A DNA stretch of 48,728 nucleotides from Lachnospiraceae bacterium (GTDB taxonomy: Bacteria; Bacillota; Clostridia; Lachnospirales; Lachnospiraceae). The notes below the pieces were generated by a model, which had not been told where the DNA came from, searched no databases, and saw nothing but the letters and a program-made list of their open reading frames with translations. How positions within the stretch are numbered: the first letter of the stretch is position 1; every line of letters starts with the position of its first letter. The translations under genes were made by a program, and so were the position numbers. This document shows positions 35,465 through 44,473 of the stretch, in pieces. Where the stretch lies: assembly GCA_017469945.1 (NCBI GenBank), contig JAFUFI010000030.1, positions 1-48,728 of the forward strand. The letters are read 5' to 3'.

Positions 35465-35479
35465 GTTAAATATTGCCTA

Positions 35480-35508
35480 TTGAAGGATTTGCTAACTTAT
35501 TGTATTAT
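35480..35508 (+). promoter_or_regulatory. Aminotransferase promoter
   Basis: TTGAAG (35480-35485), a 17-bp spacer and TATTAT (35503-35508) lie 63 bases before the aminotransferase start. Confidence 0.55.
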
Positions 35509-35570
35509 AAGCAGGATGTATATTTGTATGATTGTATACAATGAGAGACAACAAGGATTGGAGATTTGTA

Positions 35571-36863
35571 ATGAAAGCTTACAAAGAAATGACCAGAGAA
35601 GAACTGCTTACCCTGAAGGCCGAGCTTGAAAAGGCTTACGAGGATGCTAAGGGGAAGGGACTGAAACTTGATATGTCAAGAGGAAAGCCCAGCCCGGCAC
35701 AGCTTGATCTTTCTAAAGGATTTCTTGATGCACTTTCATCCGAAGACACTTTAAAGGCGCAGGATGGTACTGATACGAGAAACTACGGTGTTCTCGACGG
35801 TATACCCGAAGCTAAAGAGCTTATGGCTGAGATCATGGACGTAAGCCCTGAATCTGTTATAGTCTGCGGAAATGCAAGTCTTAATATTATGTACGATACC
35901 GTGGCTAGATCTTTTACACACGGTGTTAACGGAAATACCCCCTGGTGCAAGCTTGATAAGGTTAAGTTCCTTTGCCCTGCTCCCGGATACGACAGGCATT
36001 TCCGCATCACAGAGTTTTTCGGTGTGGAGATGATCACAGTACCCATGTCTCCCGAAGGCCCCGATATGGATATGGTCGAGAAGTATGTAAATAACGACGA
36101 ATCCGTTAAGGGAATCTGGTGTGTGCCCAAGTACTCCAACCCTCAGGGATACAGCTATAGTGATGCGACTGTAAAGCGCTTCGCGGCTTTAAAGCCCGCT
36201 GCTAAGGATTTTAGGATCTTTTGGGACAATGCTTACGCTATTCACCATCTCTATGAGGAATCAGACAGGCAGGACAATATACTTAACATCCTTGATGAAT
36301 GCGCTAAATGCGGCAATCCCAATATGGTATATGAATTTGCTTCGACTTCAAAGGTTACTTATGCCGGCGGAGGAATCTCTGCGGTTGCTTCATCTCCCGA
36401 GAATCTTGCGTGGATCAAGAAATCAATGACTGTTCAGACTATCGGATATGATAAGGTAAACCAGCTCAGACATGTTAAGTTCTTTAAGAACTTTGACGGA
36501 GTAAAGAAGCATATGATGAAGCATGCCGAATCTATGAGACCGAAGTTCCTTGCCGTTGAAGGCGTTCTTGAGAAGGAACTTGGAGGACTCGGAATCGGAA
36601 CATGGACAAATCCCAACGGCGGATACTTCATCTCATTTGATTCGCTTCCCGGATGCGCTAAGCAAATTGTTGCAAAGTGCAAGGAAGCCGGAGTTGTTCT
36701 CACCGGAGCGGGAGCTACTTTCCCCTATGGAAAGGACCCCGAGGACAGCAACATTCGAATCGCTCCTTCCTTCCCTTCACCTGAAGAGATGGCGCAGGCA
36801 ACGGACCTGTTTGTACTCTGCGTGAAGCTGGTCAGTGTTGAAAAAATATTGGAAAGCAAGTAG
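35571..36863 (+). CDS. Aspartate-type aminotransferase (PF12897-like class I/II)
   Basis: A 430-aa PLP-dependent fold-type I aminotransferase of the group formerly annotated MocR-like or alanine-glyoxylate type, which includes class If aspartate aminotransferases. K261 in STSKVTYAGGG is the PLP lysine; MSRGKPSPAQLDLS near the N-terminus and KYSNPQGY are typical. A glutamate/aspartate interconversion role is likely but substrate is inferred. The start at 35571 is chosen for GGAG upstream and the family start MKAYKEM. Confidence 0.88.
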   Translation: MKAYKEMTREELLTLKAELEKAYEDAKGKGLKLDMSRGKPSPAQLDLSKGFLDALSSEDTLKAQDGTDTRNYGVLDGIPEAKELMAEIMDVSPESVIVCGNASLNIMYDTVARSFTHGVNGNTPWCKLDKVKFLCPAPGYDRHFRITEFFGVEMITVPMSPEGPDMDMVEKYVNNDESVKGIWCVPKYSNPQGYSYSDATVKRFAALKPAAKDFRIFWDNAYAIHHLYEESDRQDNILNILDECAKCGNPNMVYEFASTSKVTYAGGGISAVASSPENLAWIKKSMTVQTIGYDKVNQLRHVKFFKNFDGVKKHMMKHAESMRPKFLAVEGVLEKELGGLGIGTWTNPNGGYFISFDSLPGCAKQIVAKCKEAGVVLTGAGATFPYGKDPEDSNIRIAPSFPSPEEMAQATDLFVLCVKLVSVEKILESK

Positions 36864-36867
36864 AATT

Positions 36868-36898
36868 AAAGCGGTTCCCTAAAGGGAGCCGCTTTTTT
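36868..36898 (+). terminator. Terminator overlapping the Nudix leader
   Basis: AAAGCGGTTCCC (36868-36879) pairs with GGGAGCCGCTTT (36884-36895) around TAAA, then T to 36898. The Nudix ribosome-binding site GGAGG begins at 36899, so only read-through transcripts, or a promoter not seen here, could express that gene. Confidence 0.88.
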
Positions 36899-36908
36899 GG
36901 AGGATAAA

Positions 36909-37448
36909 ATGGAAGAGATAAAAAGAATCGGAAGAGAGCTTGTGGCTAAAGGAGCCATAATCGACTATTACAGGGATACAATGCAGATTCCCAATGGAAA
37001 TGTGGCAAAGTGGGATCTTATAGATCATAAGGGAGCTGCTGCTGTTGTGGCTGTCAGGGAAGACGGAAAGCTGATTATGGTCAAGCAGTACAGAAATGCC
37101 CTTGAAAGAGAGACGATAGAGATTCCCGCAGGAGGCTTGAACGGAAGAGATGAGCCTACTCTGGAAGCGGCCGTGAGAGAGCTTAGGGAGGAGACGGGAT
37201 ATATTGCCGAGAATATCGAATTTCTCACATCCATCTACACAACTGTAGCCTTTTGCAACGAAAAAATAGATATCTACCTCGCCACCGGCCTTAAAAAGCG
37301 TGAAGGCCAGGATCTTGATGAAGACGAGTATGTCGATGTATACGCATACGATCTTGACGAGCTGGTGTCCATGATCTACGAGAACAAGATTCAGGATTCA
37401 AAGACTATTTGCGGCATTATGCTATATGCATATAAAACCGGAAAATAG
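36909..37448 (+). CDS. Nudix hydrolase, ADP-ribose pyrophosphatase-like
   Basis: A 179-aa Nudix enzyme. The box G76-x5-E82-x7-R90-E91-L92-x-E94-E95-x-G97 is complete and should bind the catalytic metal. KQYRNALERETIEIPAGGL before it is typical of ADP-ribose pyrophosphatases (NudF/YqkG), which cleave ADP-ribose to AMP and ribose-5-phosphate. An upstream in-frame TTG is rejected because GGAGGA lies between it and this ATG. No terminator hairpin was seen after it. Confidence 0.92.
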   Translation: MEEIKRIGRELVAKGAIIDYYRDTMQIPNGNVAKWDLIDHKGAAAVVAVREDGKLIMVKQYRNALERETIEIPAGGLNGRDEPTLEAAVRELREETGYIAENIEFLTSIYTTVAFCNEKIDIYLATGLKKREGQDLDEDEYVDVYAYDLDELVSMIYENKIQDSKTICGIMLYAYKTGK

Positions 37449-37633
37449 TTTGGAAAGTTTGTAAATATTTTTGTAATACTTTTTTAATATATCAATTTTT
37501 TTGTGGCAGATTTATCACCCGCAAACATTTGTTTCAACAATATCTTGGGTTACATAAAATGACTTGTGTCAGTATCTTGTGGAGATAGAAAAATCGCAGA
37601 AATTTCAGTAATTTTATAGTGAAAATTGCCACA

Positions 37634-37662
37634 TTGCTTTTATAAATTATCATATTTATAAT
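37634..37662 (+). promoter_or_regulatory. xerD: Candidate xerD promoter in the AT-rich gap
   Basis: TTGCTT (37634-37639), a 17-bp spacer and a perfect TATAAT (37657-37662) lie about 90 bases before xerD. The gap 37449-37753 is otherwise very AT-rich; only a distant 6-bp inverted pair GTGGCA / TGCCAC (37503, 37627) stands out and nothing else was recognised. Confidence 0.55.
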
Positions 37663-37753
37663 AGGCTTTGCCGCCTGAAAATTTCTCTTTTATCCAATGA
37701 GGGAAATTATTACAAACTTTGGATTACTAGGGCGACAAAGGAGTAGAGATGTG

Positions 37754-38626
37754 ATGAACGACGAATTGGACTCATTTTTGACTTACCTGGAAGATGAAAA
37801 GAAGATGTCCGAAAACACTCGCTTATCATACAAGCGCGATCTGGTTAAACTTCAGCAATACTGCAATGGATTGGCCATTCATGATGCAAGACAGGTATCT
37901 GCAGCCAATCTCAAGTCCTACATCGTATACTTGGAAGCCGGCAGTTTCAAGGCAGCAACTATTTCCAGAAATGTTGCTTCTATCCATGCTTTTTTCCATT
38001 ACTTGTATAACGAGCATATCGTAGATACAGACGTGTCTGAGTGCTTGCAAGCGCCTAAGATCGAAAAACATATCCCTGAGATCATGTCTGAGGAAGAAGT
38101 TAAAAAGCTTCTTGCGCAGCCTAAGGGTGTTGACCCCAAAGGGGTAAGAGACAAGGCTATGCTGGAACTTTTGTATGCCACAGGCATCAGAGTTTCCGAG
38201 CTTATCGGACTTAAAGTAAGCGATGTCGATCTTGCGAAGGATCTTCTTTCCTGCAAGGGAAGGGTAATACCTTTCGGATCAAACGCAAGAGAAGCCCTTG
38301 TCAATTATCTTTCCGAGAGCAGAGAGCTCCTTCTTAAGGGCAATGAAAGTGATATACTTTTTCCCAGTTGCCTTGGAGATCCTATGAGTCGTCAGGGGTT
38401 CTGGAAGCTTATAAAGGCCTACGGAAAGAAAGCCGGTATCGAGATGGAGATCACACCTCATACTCTTCGTCATTCCTTCGCCGCTCATATGATGGCGGGC
38501 GGAGCAGACGTGCACAGCGTTTCCGAAATGCTTGGCCATTCAGATGTATATACAACCCAGATTTATGCATCTCTCGGTCAAAATGATCTCAGAAAGGTAT
38601 ACAGCGGGGCACATCCCAGAGGATGA
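37754..38626 (+). CDS. xerD: Tyrosine recombinase XerD
   Basis: A 290-aa tyrosine recombinase that resolves chromosome dimers at dif with XerC. Catalytic residues R146, H236, R239, H262 and nucleophile Y271 are at family positions, and a lysine lies in SCKGRVIPF. The SAM-like N-terminal domain ends near residue 90. It is a stand-alone chromosomal gene, not an integrase of an element. A GTG at 37751 is equally compatible with the AAAGGAG site; an ATG at 37697 would lie too far upstream. Confidence 0.93.
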   Translation: MNDELDSFLTYLEDEKKMSENTRLSYKRDLVKLQQYCNGLAIHDARQVSAANLKSYIVYLEAGSFKAATISRNVASIHAFFHYLYNEHIVDTDVSECLQAPKIEKHIPEIMSEEEVKKLLAQPKGVDPKGVRDKAMLELLYATGIRVSELIGLKVSDVDLAKDLLSCKGRVIPFGSNAREALVNYLSESRELLLKGNESDILFPSCLGDPMSRQGFWKLIKAYGKKAGIEMEITPHTLRHSFAAHMMAGGADVHSVSEMLGHSDVYTTQIYASLGQNDLRKVYSGAHPRG

Positions 38627-38700
38627 TCCGTAAGGGAACAACTTACCGCTGACTTTTATAAAACCTATAACATCCAAAACAAGCGAAAGAGAGGGCAAAT

Positions 38701-39183
38701 ATGGCTACAAATGAAGTAACAAAGGATGACCTCGTTAAACTTGCGAATCAGATGCTACAGATCAGGTCCACCATCGACTCGGATCATTTGAAAAAGATTT
38801 TTTCAAAGATATCTCTGGTTGATTTTACGGCCTTAAAAAAGGTTTATGGGAATACTACAGAAGACCACATCACGGAGCCCATTTATCTTACACAGCTTTC
38901 AGAGCAGTTTAATATGACCATCAGTCAGGTATCAAATGCAGTTAAGAGGCTCCAGACGAAGGGTTATATATACTGGGAGCATGACGGAAAGGGAACTTAC
39001 ATCAGACTCTCCGAAACAGGTCACAGACTTATGCAGGAACAGCAGGAAATCCTTAACGACTATTTTTACAATGTTGTTAAGAGGATAGGCTATATCAGAT
39101 TTATCCAGCTTGTGGAAAGTATCAAGAGCCTTGAAGAGATTATGGACGAAGAGGCTTGCAAGATGATCGGGATTACGGAGTAG
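38701..39183 (+). CDS. MarR-type winged-helix regulator
   Basis: A 160-aa protein with a central winged HTH, TQLSEQFNMTISQVSNAVKRLQTKGYIYWEHDGKGTYIRLSETG, flanked by helices for dimerisation as in MarR. The ligand is unknown. GAGAGGG precedes the ATG. It follows xerD by 74 bases on the same strand and converges with aroF-type DAHP synthase; no divergent target is adjacent. Confidence 0.82.
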   Translation: MATNEVTKDDLVKLANQMLQIRSTIDSDHLKKIFSKISLVDFTALKKVYGNTTEDHITEPIYLTQLSEQFNMTISQVSNAVKRLQTKGYIYWEHDGKGTYIRLSETGHRLMQEQQEILNDYFYNVVKRIGYIRFIQLVESIKSLEEIMDEEACKMIGITE

Positions 39184-39237
39184 GGCTTCGGATCCTTTTC
39201 GAAAATGAGTTTTTTAATACTTTTACTAACGCAAACA

Positions 39238-39270
39238 AAGAGCCGGTTCCTTTTGGAATCGGCTCTTGCC
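39238..39270. terminator. Bidirectional terminator between MarR gene and DAHP synthase
   Basis: AAGAGCCGGTTCC (39238-39250) pairs with GGAATCGGCTCTT (39255-39267) around TTTT with one G-U pair. The T-tail is modest on both strands. Confidence 0.8.
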
Positions 39271-39307
39271 TTATCTTTTCATTGAAAAACTGCTTAAACT
39301 TAAAAAC

Positions 39308-40339
39308 TTAGATAACAGAATCTGCGATATCATAGATAAGTCTTTCGGAAGCTTCCCATCCGAGGCAGGGATCAGTGATGGACTTTCCGTAGATATGTTC
39401 ACCGATCTTCTGGCTGCCCTCTTCGATATAGCTCTCGATCATAAGTCCCTTTACAAGCTTTCCGAGGTCGGGATTGAGCTTGCGGTTATGCATAACCTCT
39501 TTGGCGATACGTACCTGCTGCTCAAACTGCTTGTTGGAATTTGAGTGGTTTGTGTCAACGACGCAGGCAGGATTTTTAAGCTCCATCTTACCATACATCT
39601 CAAGGAGTCTTACAAGGTCCTCGTAGTGATAGTTGGGAGTATTGTTTCCGTGCTTGTTTGTGGCGCCGCGAAGGATGGTGTGCGCAAATTCGTTTCCGCT
39701 GGTATTTACTTCCCATCCGCGATAGATAAATGAATGGGGGTGCTGGGCAGCAAATACTGAGTTGAGCATAACGGAGAAGTCACCGCTTGTAGGATTCTTC
39801 ATACCTGCGGGAACATCAAATCCGGATACTGTAAGTCTGTGCTGCTGGTCCTCAACGGAACGGGCTCCTACGGCTACATAGGAAACGAGGTCTGAGAGGT
39901 ATCTCCAGTTTTCGGGATAAAGCATCTCGTCTGCGGAGCTTAATCCTGTTTCCTTAACGGCACGAAGATGCATATGTCTGATGGCAATAAGACCGGCTAA
40001 AAAGTCTACACCTTTTTCCGGGTCGGGTTGATGGATCATTCCCTTGTAACCGCCGCCGTTGGTACGGGGCTTGTTGGTGTAGATCCTGGGGATAAGAATA
40101 AGCTTATCCTTAACCTGCTCATTTACCCTTGCAAGGCGATTAACGTAATCACAAACGGATTCCTCGTTATCCGCAGAGCAGGGACCGATAATAACCAAAA
40201 ACTTGTTGCTCTTTCCCGTGATGACATCTTTGATCTCGGCATCTCTTTTTGCCTTGATCTTTAAAACATCTTCCGGAACAGGATACTGTTCCCTGATTTC
40301 ATCGGGAGTAGGCAGCTTTTTTATGAACTCGAAACTCAT
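39308..40339 (-). CDS. 3-deoxy-7-phosphoheptulonate synthase (DAHP synthase, class I)
   Basis: A 343-aa AroG/AroF-type synthase that condenses phosphoenolpyruvate and erythrose-4-phosphate, the first step to aromatic amino acids. The PEP/metal motif IIGPCSADN and the loop IPRIYTNKPRTNGGGYKGM are present, followed by NPTSGDFSVMLN, KHGNNTPNYHYED and CVVDTNHSNSNKQ. Class I-alpha length and N-terminal extension suggest feedback inhibition by an aromatic amino acid, which one cannot be told. It is a single-gene unit with its own strong promoter. Confidence 0.95.
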   Translation of the reverse strand: MSFEFIKKLPTPDEIREQYPVPEDVLKIKAKRDAEIKDVITGKSNKFLVIIGPCSADNEESVCDYVNRLARVNEQVKDKLILIPRIYTNKPRTNGGGYKGMIHQPDPEKGVDFLAGLIAIRHMHLRAVKETGLSSADEMLYPENWRYLSDLVSYVAVGARSVEDQQHRLTVSGFDVPAGMKNPTSGDFSVMLNSVFAAQHPHSFIYRGWEVNTSGNEFAHTILRGATNKHGNNTPNYHYEDLVRLLEMYGKMELKNPACVVDTNHSNSNKQFEQQVRIAKEVMHNRKLNPDLGKLVKGLMIESYIEEGSQKIGEHIYGKSITDPCLGWEASERLIYDIADSVI

Positions 40340-40380
40340 TAGCCTGTCCTCATTTCTGTAAAAAATTTTAAACCTTTCAA

Positions 40381-40409
40381 ATTATAGTATATGGCGAAAA
40401 AAATGTCAA
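40381..40409 (-). promoter_or_regulatory. Perfect consensus promoter of the DAHP synthase gene
   Basis: Reading leftward, TTGACA (40409-40404), a 17-bp spacer and TATAAT (40386-40381) match the sigma-70 consensus exactly, with start near 40374 and a 35-base leader. No operator or leader peptide was seen. Confidence 0.85.
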
Positions 40410-40487
40410 AAAATCCTTTTTGCTTTTTAGGTAATATGTTATACTGTTGAATAGGTGTGAAATAGCTATATTTTTGGGATGTTGATT

Positions 40488-41486
40488 ATGGAAGAACGTA
40501 AGAAACAGGCCGGTACCGGAAGAGTGGCAAGACTTAAGAAACTCATTATTGGCGCGCTGGTCGTTTTGCTTATCCTGCCCAATATCACAGGTATCTATCT
40601 TATTATAAAACAGGCTTCTATCGAAAGGCGGGTAGATTATCTTGCCAAAGAAGTCGCAGATATGAAGCTTCAGGGAATCTCTCATTTGGGAAGGCTTGAC
40701 GGCGGTGACAGGCTGGCCATCGCGGAGGCTCTTCTTGATGACGTGCCGGACGGGGCTGCCCCTGAAACTGCTGTGGCGGATTTGCCGGATAGCGAAAAAG
40801 AATCCGGGCTTTTGTCGGATGATGTAGTCTGGACTTTTTCCGGCGGAGGAGATGTCAGCGAGGCGCCGCATAAAGTCTATCTGACTTTTGACGACGGCCC
40901 CAGTGCATATACGGATGATATTCTGGATATTTTGGACAGTTACGGCGTAAAGGCCACATTTTTCGTTGTGGGAAAGGAATCCGAGAGCGATCTTGAGGCT
41001 TACAAAAGAATCGTGGAAGAGGGGCACACCCTTGGAATGCATTCCTACAGCCACGTATATTCAAGAATCTACTCAAGTGAAGAAAACTTCACGGAGGATC
41101 TTGACAATATCACTACGCTGCTTGAAAGCGCAACGGGCAGAGAACCGCAGTTTTACCGCTTCCCCGGAGGAAGCTCAAACAGCGTAAGTTCTCTTGATAT
41201 GCACCGTTTTATCAATATACTGGACGACAGAGGGATTTCCTATTTCGACTGGAACGTTTCATCGGGAGATGCTTCGGGAGAGCTTTTAAGCGCGGAGCAG
41301 ATTCTCCTTAACGCCACGAGCGGAATAGAAAACAGAGAAGTATCTGTAATACTGATGCATGACTCTCTCGACAAGCCGACCACCGTTATGGCATTACCCG
41401 CGATCATCGAGAAGATACAAAAGATCGAGGGAACCGCAATATTACCTATTACATCCGATACCGAACCGGTACGGCATGTAGAATAA
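40488..41486 (+). CDS. Membrane-anchored polysaccharide deacetylase (NodB domain)
   Basis: A 332-aa protein with an N-terminal membrane helix (about residues 20-42), a short helical linker, and a carbohydrate esterase 4 domain. Motifs in order: YLTFDDGPS, LGMHSYSH, RFPGGSSN, DWNVSSGD and VILMHDS, so metal ligands and catalytic acid/base are present. It probably removes N-acetyl groups from peptidoglycan or another wall glycan outside the cell. ATGs at 40479 and 40488 both have weak ribosome-binding sites; the choice is uncertain. A TATACT at 40440-40445 is a likely -10. Confidence 0.88.
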   Translation: MEERKKQAGTGRVARLKKLIIGALVVLLILPNITGIYLIIKQASIERRVDYLAKEVADMKLQGISHLGRLDGGDRLAIAEALLDDVPDGAAPETAVADLPDSEKESGLLSDDVVWTFSGGGDVSEAPHKVYLTFDDGPSAYTDDILDILDSYGVKATFFVVGKESESDLEAYKRIVEEGHTLGMHSYSHVYSRIYSSEENFTEDLDNITTLLESATGREPQFYRFPGGSSNSVSSLDMHRFINILDDRGISYFDWNVSSGDASGELLSAEQILLNATSGIENREVSVILMHDSLDKPTTVMALPAIIEKIQKIEGTAILPITSDTEPVRHVE

Positions 41487-41504
41487 AAAGGAGGAATTAC
41501 GTAA

Positions 41505-42452
41505 ATGGGTTTTTTTGGAGACCTTAAGCAGGACTTATCTCAGGCGGTAAATGAACTTATCCCCGAAGAGAAGAACGAAACTACCGAGACTTTGGACGAT
41601 GCGGCTTTAGAAGCTGCCGCAGATTCGGCCAAAGAAGAAAAGACAGATCTTCCCGATGTATCCGCTATGCTTGACGCAATAGACGAAAAGCCGGAGACGC
41701 TCAGCGACGCAGACTATGAGAACCTTTTAAACGAGGCTTTAAACGGAGATATTTCTCTCGAACAGGCAGGGGAAAGCGAAGAAGCCGCAGAAAAGACCGA
41801 AAGCTCGGATGCCGAATCGGCACTCGACACCGTATTTGCCGATATGGAGGCTGCTTCAGCTTCGGCCGTTACCGAGGAAGAGCCTGTTTATGAGGAAGAT
41901 AAATTCGAAGATAATAATTTCAAAGGAGCAGATTTTAAAATGGACAGTAATGCAAACTATTCAGATGAAACATCAGTAATCACCCTGGGTATGACTGTAA
42001 ACGGTGATATCAGCACCGAAGGCTCTCTCGAGATACTCGGAAACGTTAAAGGAAACATTGACGTTAACGGTAAGCTCAACATCACCGGACATGTTACCGG
42101 AAATTCAAAGGCTCATGAAATCTTCGCTGAGAACGCAAAGATCACAGGCGATGTAACCAGCGAATCTTCGATCAAGATCGGTGCAGGAACCGTTATCGTA
42201 GGAAATATCACAGGCTTCTCCGCAGCAGTTGCAGGTGCGGTTAAGGGAGATATCGATGTACACGGACCTGTTATCCTTGATTCTTCAGCGATCGTTATGG
42301 GTAATATCCGTTCGAAGTCCGTACAGATCAACAACGGTGCGGCTATCGAAGGTATGTGCTCACAGTGCTACGCTGATGTCAGCCCTACATCCTTCTTTGA
42401 CGATTACAAGCCCGAGACTATCGGCAACAAGAAGAGTAAGAGCGATAAGTAA
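41505..42452 (+). CDS. Bactofilin-family protein with long acidic N-terminus
   Basis: A 315-aa protein. The bactofilin (polymer-forming cytoskeletal) beta-helix spans about 155-285, from TSVITLGMTVNGDISTEGS through repeated G-D/N-I turns such as GNVKGNIDVNGKL. The first ~150 residues are strongly acidic and low complexity, much longer than in common bactofilins. It follows the deacetylase by 18 bases (AAAGGAGG site), suggesting a scaffold for wall-modifying activity, as bactofilins recruit wall enzymes in other bacteria. That link is inferred from position. Confidence 0.85.
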   Translation: MGFFGDLKQDLSQAVNELIPEEKNETTETLDDAALEAAADSAKEEKTDLPDVSAMLDAIDEKPETLSDADYENLLNEALNGDISLEQAGESEEAAEKTESSDAESALDTVFADMEAASASAVTEEEPVYEEDKFEDNNFKGADFKMDSNANYSDETSVITLGMTVNGDISTEGSLEILGNVKGNIDVNGKLNITGHVTGNSKAHEIFAENAKITGDVTSESSIKIGAGTVIVGNITGFSAAVAGAVKGDIDVHGPVILDSSAIVMGNIRSKSVQINNGAAIEGMCSQCYADVSPTSFFDDYKPETIGNKKSKSDK

Positions 42453-42474
42453 TTAATAGTTTTGGAGAAAAAAT

Positions 42475-43167
42475 ATGCGTATTTTGTTGAAATTAAGCGG
42501 TGAAGCCCTTGCAGGCCCCAATAAAACGGGATTTGACGAGGCTACCGTCAGAAAAGTAGCGCTTCAGGTTAAGCAGCTTGTTGACGATGGTATCGAGGTG
42601 GGTATCGTAACAGGAGGAGGAAACTTCTGGCGCGGCCGCTCAAGCGAGAATATCGACCGTACAAAGGCTGACCAGATAGGAATGCTTGCGACTATCATGA
42701 ACTGCATTTATGTTTCCGAGATATTCAGAAGCGTCGGCATGATGACAAATGTGCTTACTCCCTTCGAGTGCGGTTCATTTACCAAGCTCTTTTCAAAGGA
42801 CAGAGCAAACAAGTATTTTGCTCACGGACAGGTAGTATTCTTCGCCGGAGGCACCGGACATCCGTACTTTTCTACCGATACCGGAGTTGTTCTCAGAGCA
42901 ATCGAGGTTGAGGCGGATGTTATACTCCTTGCGAAGTCAATCGACGGAGTTTACGATTCAGACCCTGCCAAGAACCCCGCGGCTGTTAAGTACGATGAGG
43001 TTACCATCGACGAAGTCATCGCAAAGAACCTCCAGGTTGTTGATATGACCGCTTCGATCCTCGCAAGAGACAATCATATGCCTATGTGGGTATTCGGACT
43101 TAACGAGGAAAACAGCATAGTAAATACGCTTAAAGGAGAATTCCACGGAACCAAGGTTACCGTGTAA
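42475..43167 (+). CDS. pyrH: Uridylate kinase
   Basis: A 230-aa amino-acid-kinase-fold UMP kinase (UMP to UDP). LKLSGEALAG is at the N-terminus, then VTGGGNFWRGR, TKADQIGMLATIMN and GGTGHPYFSTDT. The usual rpsB-tsf genes upstream are replaced here by the deacetylase and bactofilin. GGAGAAA precedes the ATG, 22 bases after the bactofilin stop. Confidence 0.97.
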   Translation: MRILLKLSGEALAGPNKTGFDEATVRKVALQVKQLVDDGIEVGIVTGGGNFWRGRSSENIDRTKADQIGMLATIMNCIYVSEIFRSVGMMTNVLTPFECGSFTKLFSKDRANKYFAHGQVVFFAGGTGHPYFSTDTGVVLRAIEVEADVILLAKSIDGVYDSDPAKNPAAVKYDEVTIDEVIAKNLQVVDMTASILARDNHMPMWVFGLNEENSIVNTLKGEFHGTKVTV

Positions 43168-43188
43168 TGTCATAGGAGACTTAATATA

Positions 43189-43740
43189 ATGGACGAAAGA
43201 ATTAAAAGCTACGACGAAAAAATGACAAAAGCCATCGAGCATCTTGAGGCTGACTTCGCCGCTATCCGTGCGGGAAGAGCAAATCCCCATGTTCTCGATA
43301 AGCTTCGTGTTGACTATTACGGAACCCCTACCCCTATTCAGCAGGTAGGTAATGTTACTGTTCCCGAGGCGAGAATCATCCAGATCGCTCCCTGGGAGAA
43401 GAGCCTTTTAAAGGATATCGAAAAGGCAATCCTTACATCCGATATCGGAATTAATCCTACCAATGACGGTAATGTTATAAGACTCGTATTCCCCGAGCTT
43501 ACCGAGGACCGTCGTAAGGAGCTTGTAAAGGATATCAAGAAAAAGGCTGAGGACGCAAAGGTTGCCGTTAGAAACGTACGTCGTGACGGCAATGACGCAT
43601 TCAAGAAGCTCGGCAAGGGTGAAGTATCCGAGGACGAGATCAAGACTCTTGAGGATGAGCTTCAGAAGATTACAGATAAGTATGTTAAGGATATTGATGC
43701 TCTTGTAGAGGTCAAGACCAAGGAGTTAATGACAGTATAA
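43189..43740 (+). CDS. frr: Ribosome recycling factor
   Basis: A 183-aa RRF that splits post-termination ribosomes with EF-G. The RAGRANPHVLDKLRVDYYGTPTP segment and C-terminal helices (VRNVRRDGNDAFKKL) are classic. The length is normal. The TAA shares a base with the uppS ATG. Confidence 0.97.
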   Translation: MDERIKSYDEKMTKAIEHLEADFAAIRAGRANPHVLDKLRVDYYGTPTPIQQVGNVTVPEARIIQIAPWEKSLLKDIEKAILTSDIGINPTNDGNVIRLVFPELTEDRRKELVKDIKKKAEDAKVAVRNVRRDGNDAFKKLGKGEVSEDEIKTLEDELQKITDKYVKDIDALVEVKTKELMTV

Positions 43741-44453
43741 TGCCTGATGAGAGAAAAATTCCCCGTCACGTTGCTGTTATCCTTGACGGAAACGGACGCT
43801 GGGCAAAGGCAAAAGGATTGCCGAGAAACGCCGGTCATGTTCGCGGAGCTCAGGTTGTCGAGGACATGCTTACCATAGTTGATAAGGTCGGTATAAAGTA
43901 CTTTACGGTCTATGCTTTTTCCACAGAAAACTGGAACAGACCGGGAGATGAGGTTACCGCTCTTATGGGACTGCTTCGCAAGTATATGGTGGGAAGCCTG
44001 CGAAAGGCGGCAAAGAATAATGTTCACATACAGGTCATTGGTGACAGGACAAGACTTGATCCCGATATCGTTAAGAGTATCGAAGATCTTGAGCGCGATA
44101 CGGCTGCCAATACCGGTCTTCATTTCCAGATAGCCATCAACTACGGCGGACGGGATGAGATAAGGCGCACTGTTTCAAAACTGTCAGATAAAGTCCTTTC
44201 GGGGGAGATAAAGCCTGAAGATATTACGGAAGAAACCATAGCGGGAGAGCTCGATACTGCGGGAATTCCCGATCCGGATCTCCTTATCCGTACCTGCGGA
44301 GAGCAGAGGATTTCGAATTTCCTTCTTTGGCAACTTGCATATACCGAGTTTTATTTTACTGATGTGGCATGGCCCGATTTTAATGAGGCAGAGCTGGAAA
44401 AAGCTATAGATGCATATAATCACAGAGAGCGCCGTTTCGGCGGATTAAAGTAA
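43740..44453 (+). CDS. uppS: Isoprenyl transferase (undecaprenyl diphosphate synthase)
   Basis: A 237-aa cis-prenyltransferase that makes the undecaprenyl carrier for cell-wall synthesis. The catalytic ILDGNGRWA (D16) and NYGGRDEI, RTCGEQRISNFLLWQ are present, with the final RRFGG. It is translationally coupled to frr by a one-base overlap and precedes cdsA, the common order. Confidence 0.96.
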   Translation: MPDERKIPRHVAVILDGNGRWAKAKGLPRNAGHVRGAQVVEDMLTIVDKVGIKYFTVYAFSTENWNRPGDEVTALMGLLRKYMVGSLRKAAKNNVHIQVIGDRTRLDPDIVKSIEDLERDTAANTGLHFQIAINYGGRDEIRRTVSKLSDKVLSGEIKPEDITEETIAGELDTAGIPDPDLLIRTCGEQRISNFLLWQLAYTEFYFTDVAWPDFNEAELEKAIDAYNHRERRFGGLK

Positions 44454-44473
44454 AACCCGTTTCGGAGGACTTA

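Noticed and set aside
37754..38626. Tyrosine recombinase as integrase of an integrated element
   Set aside because: It matches the chromosomal XerD family in length and spacing of catalytic residues, and no attachment repeats or cargo were seen around it.
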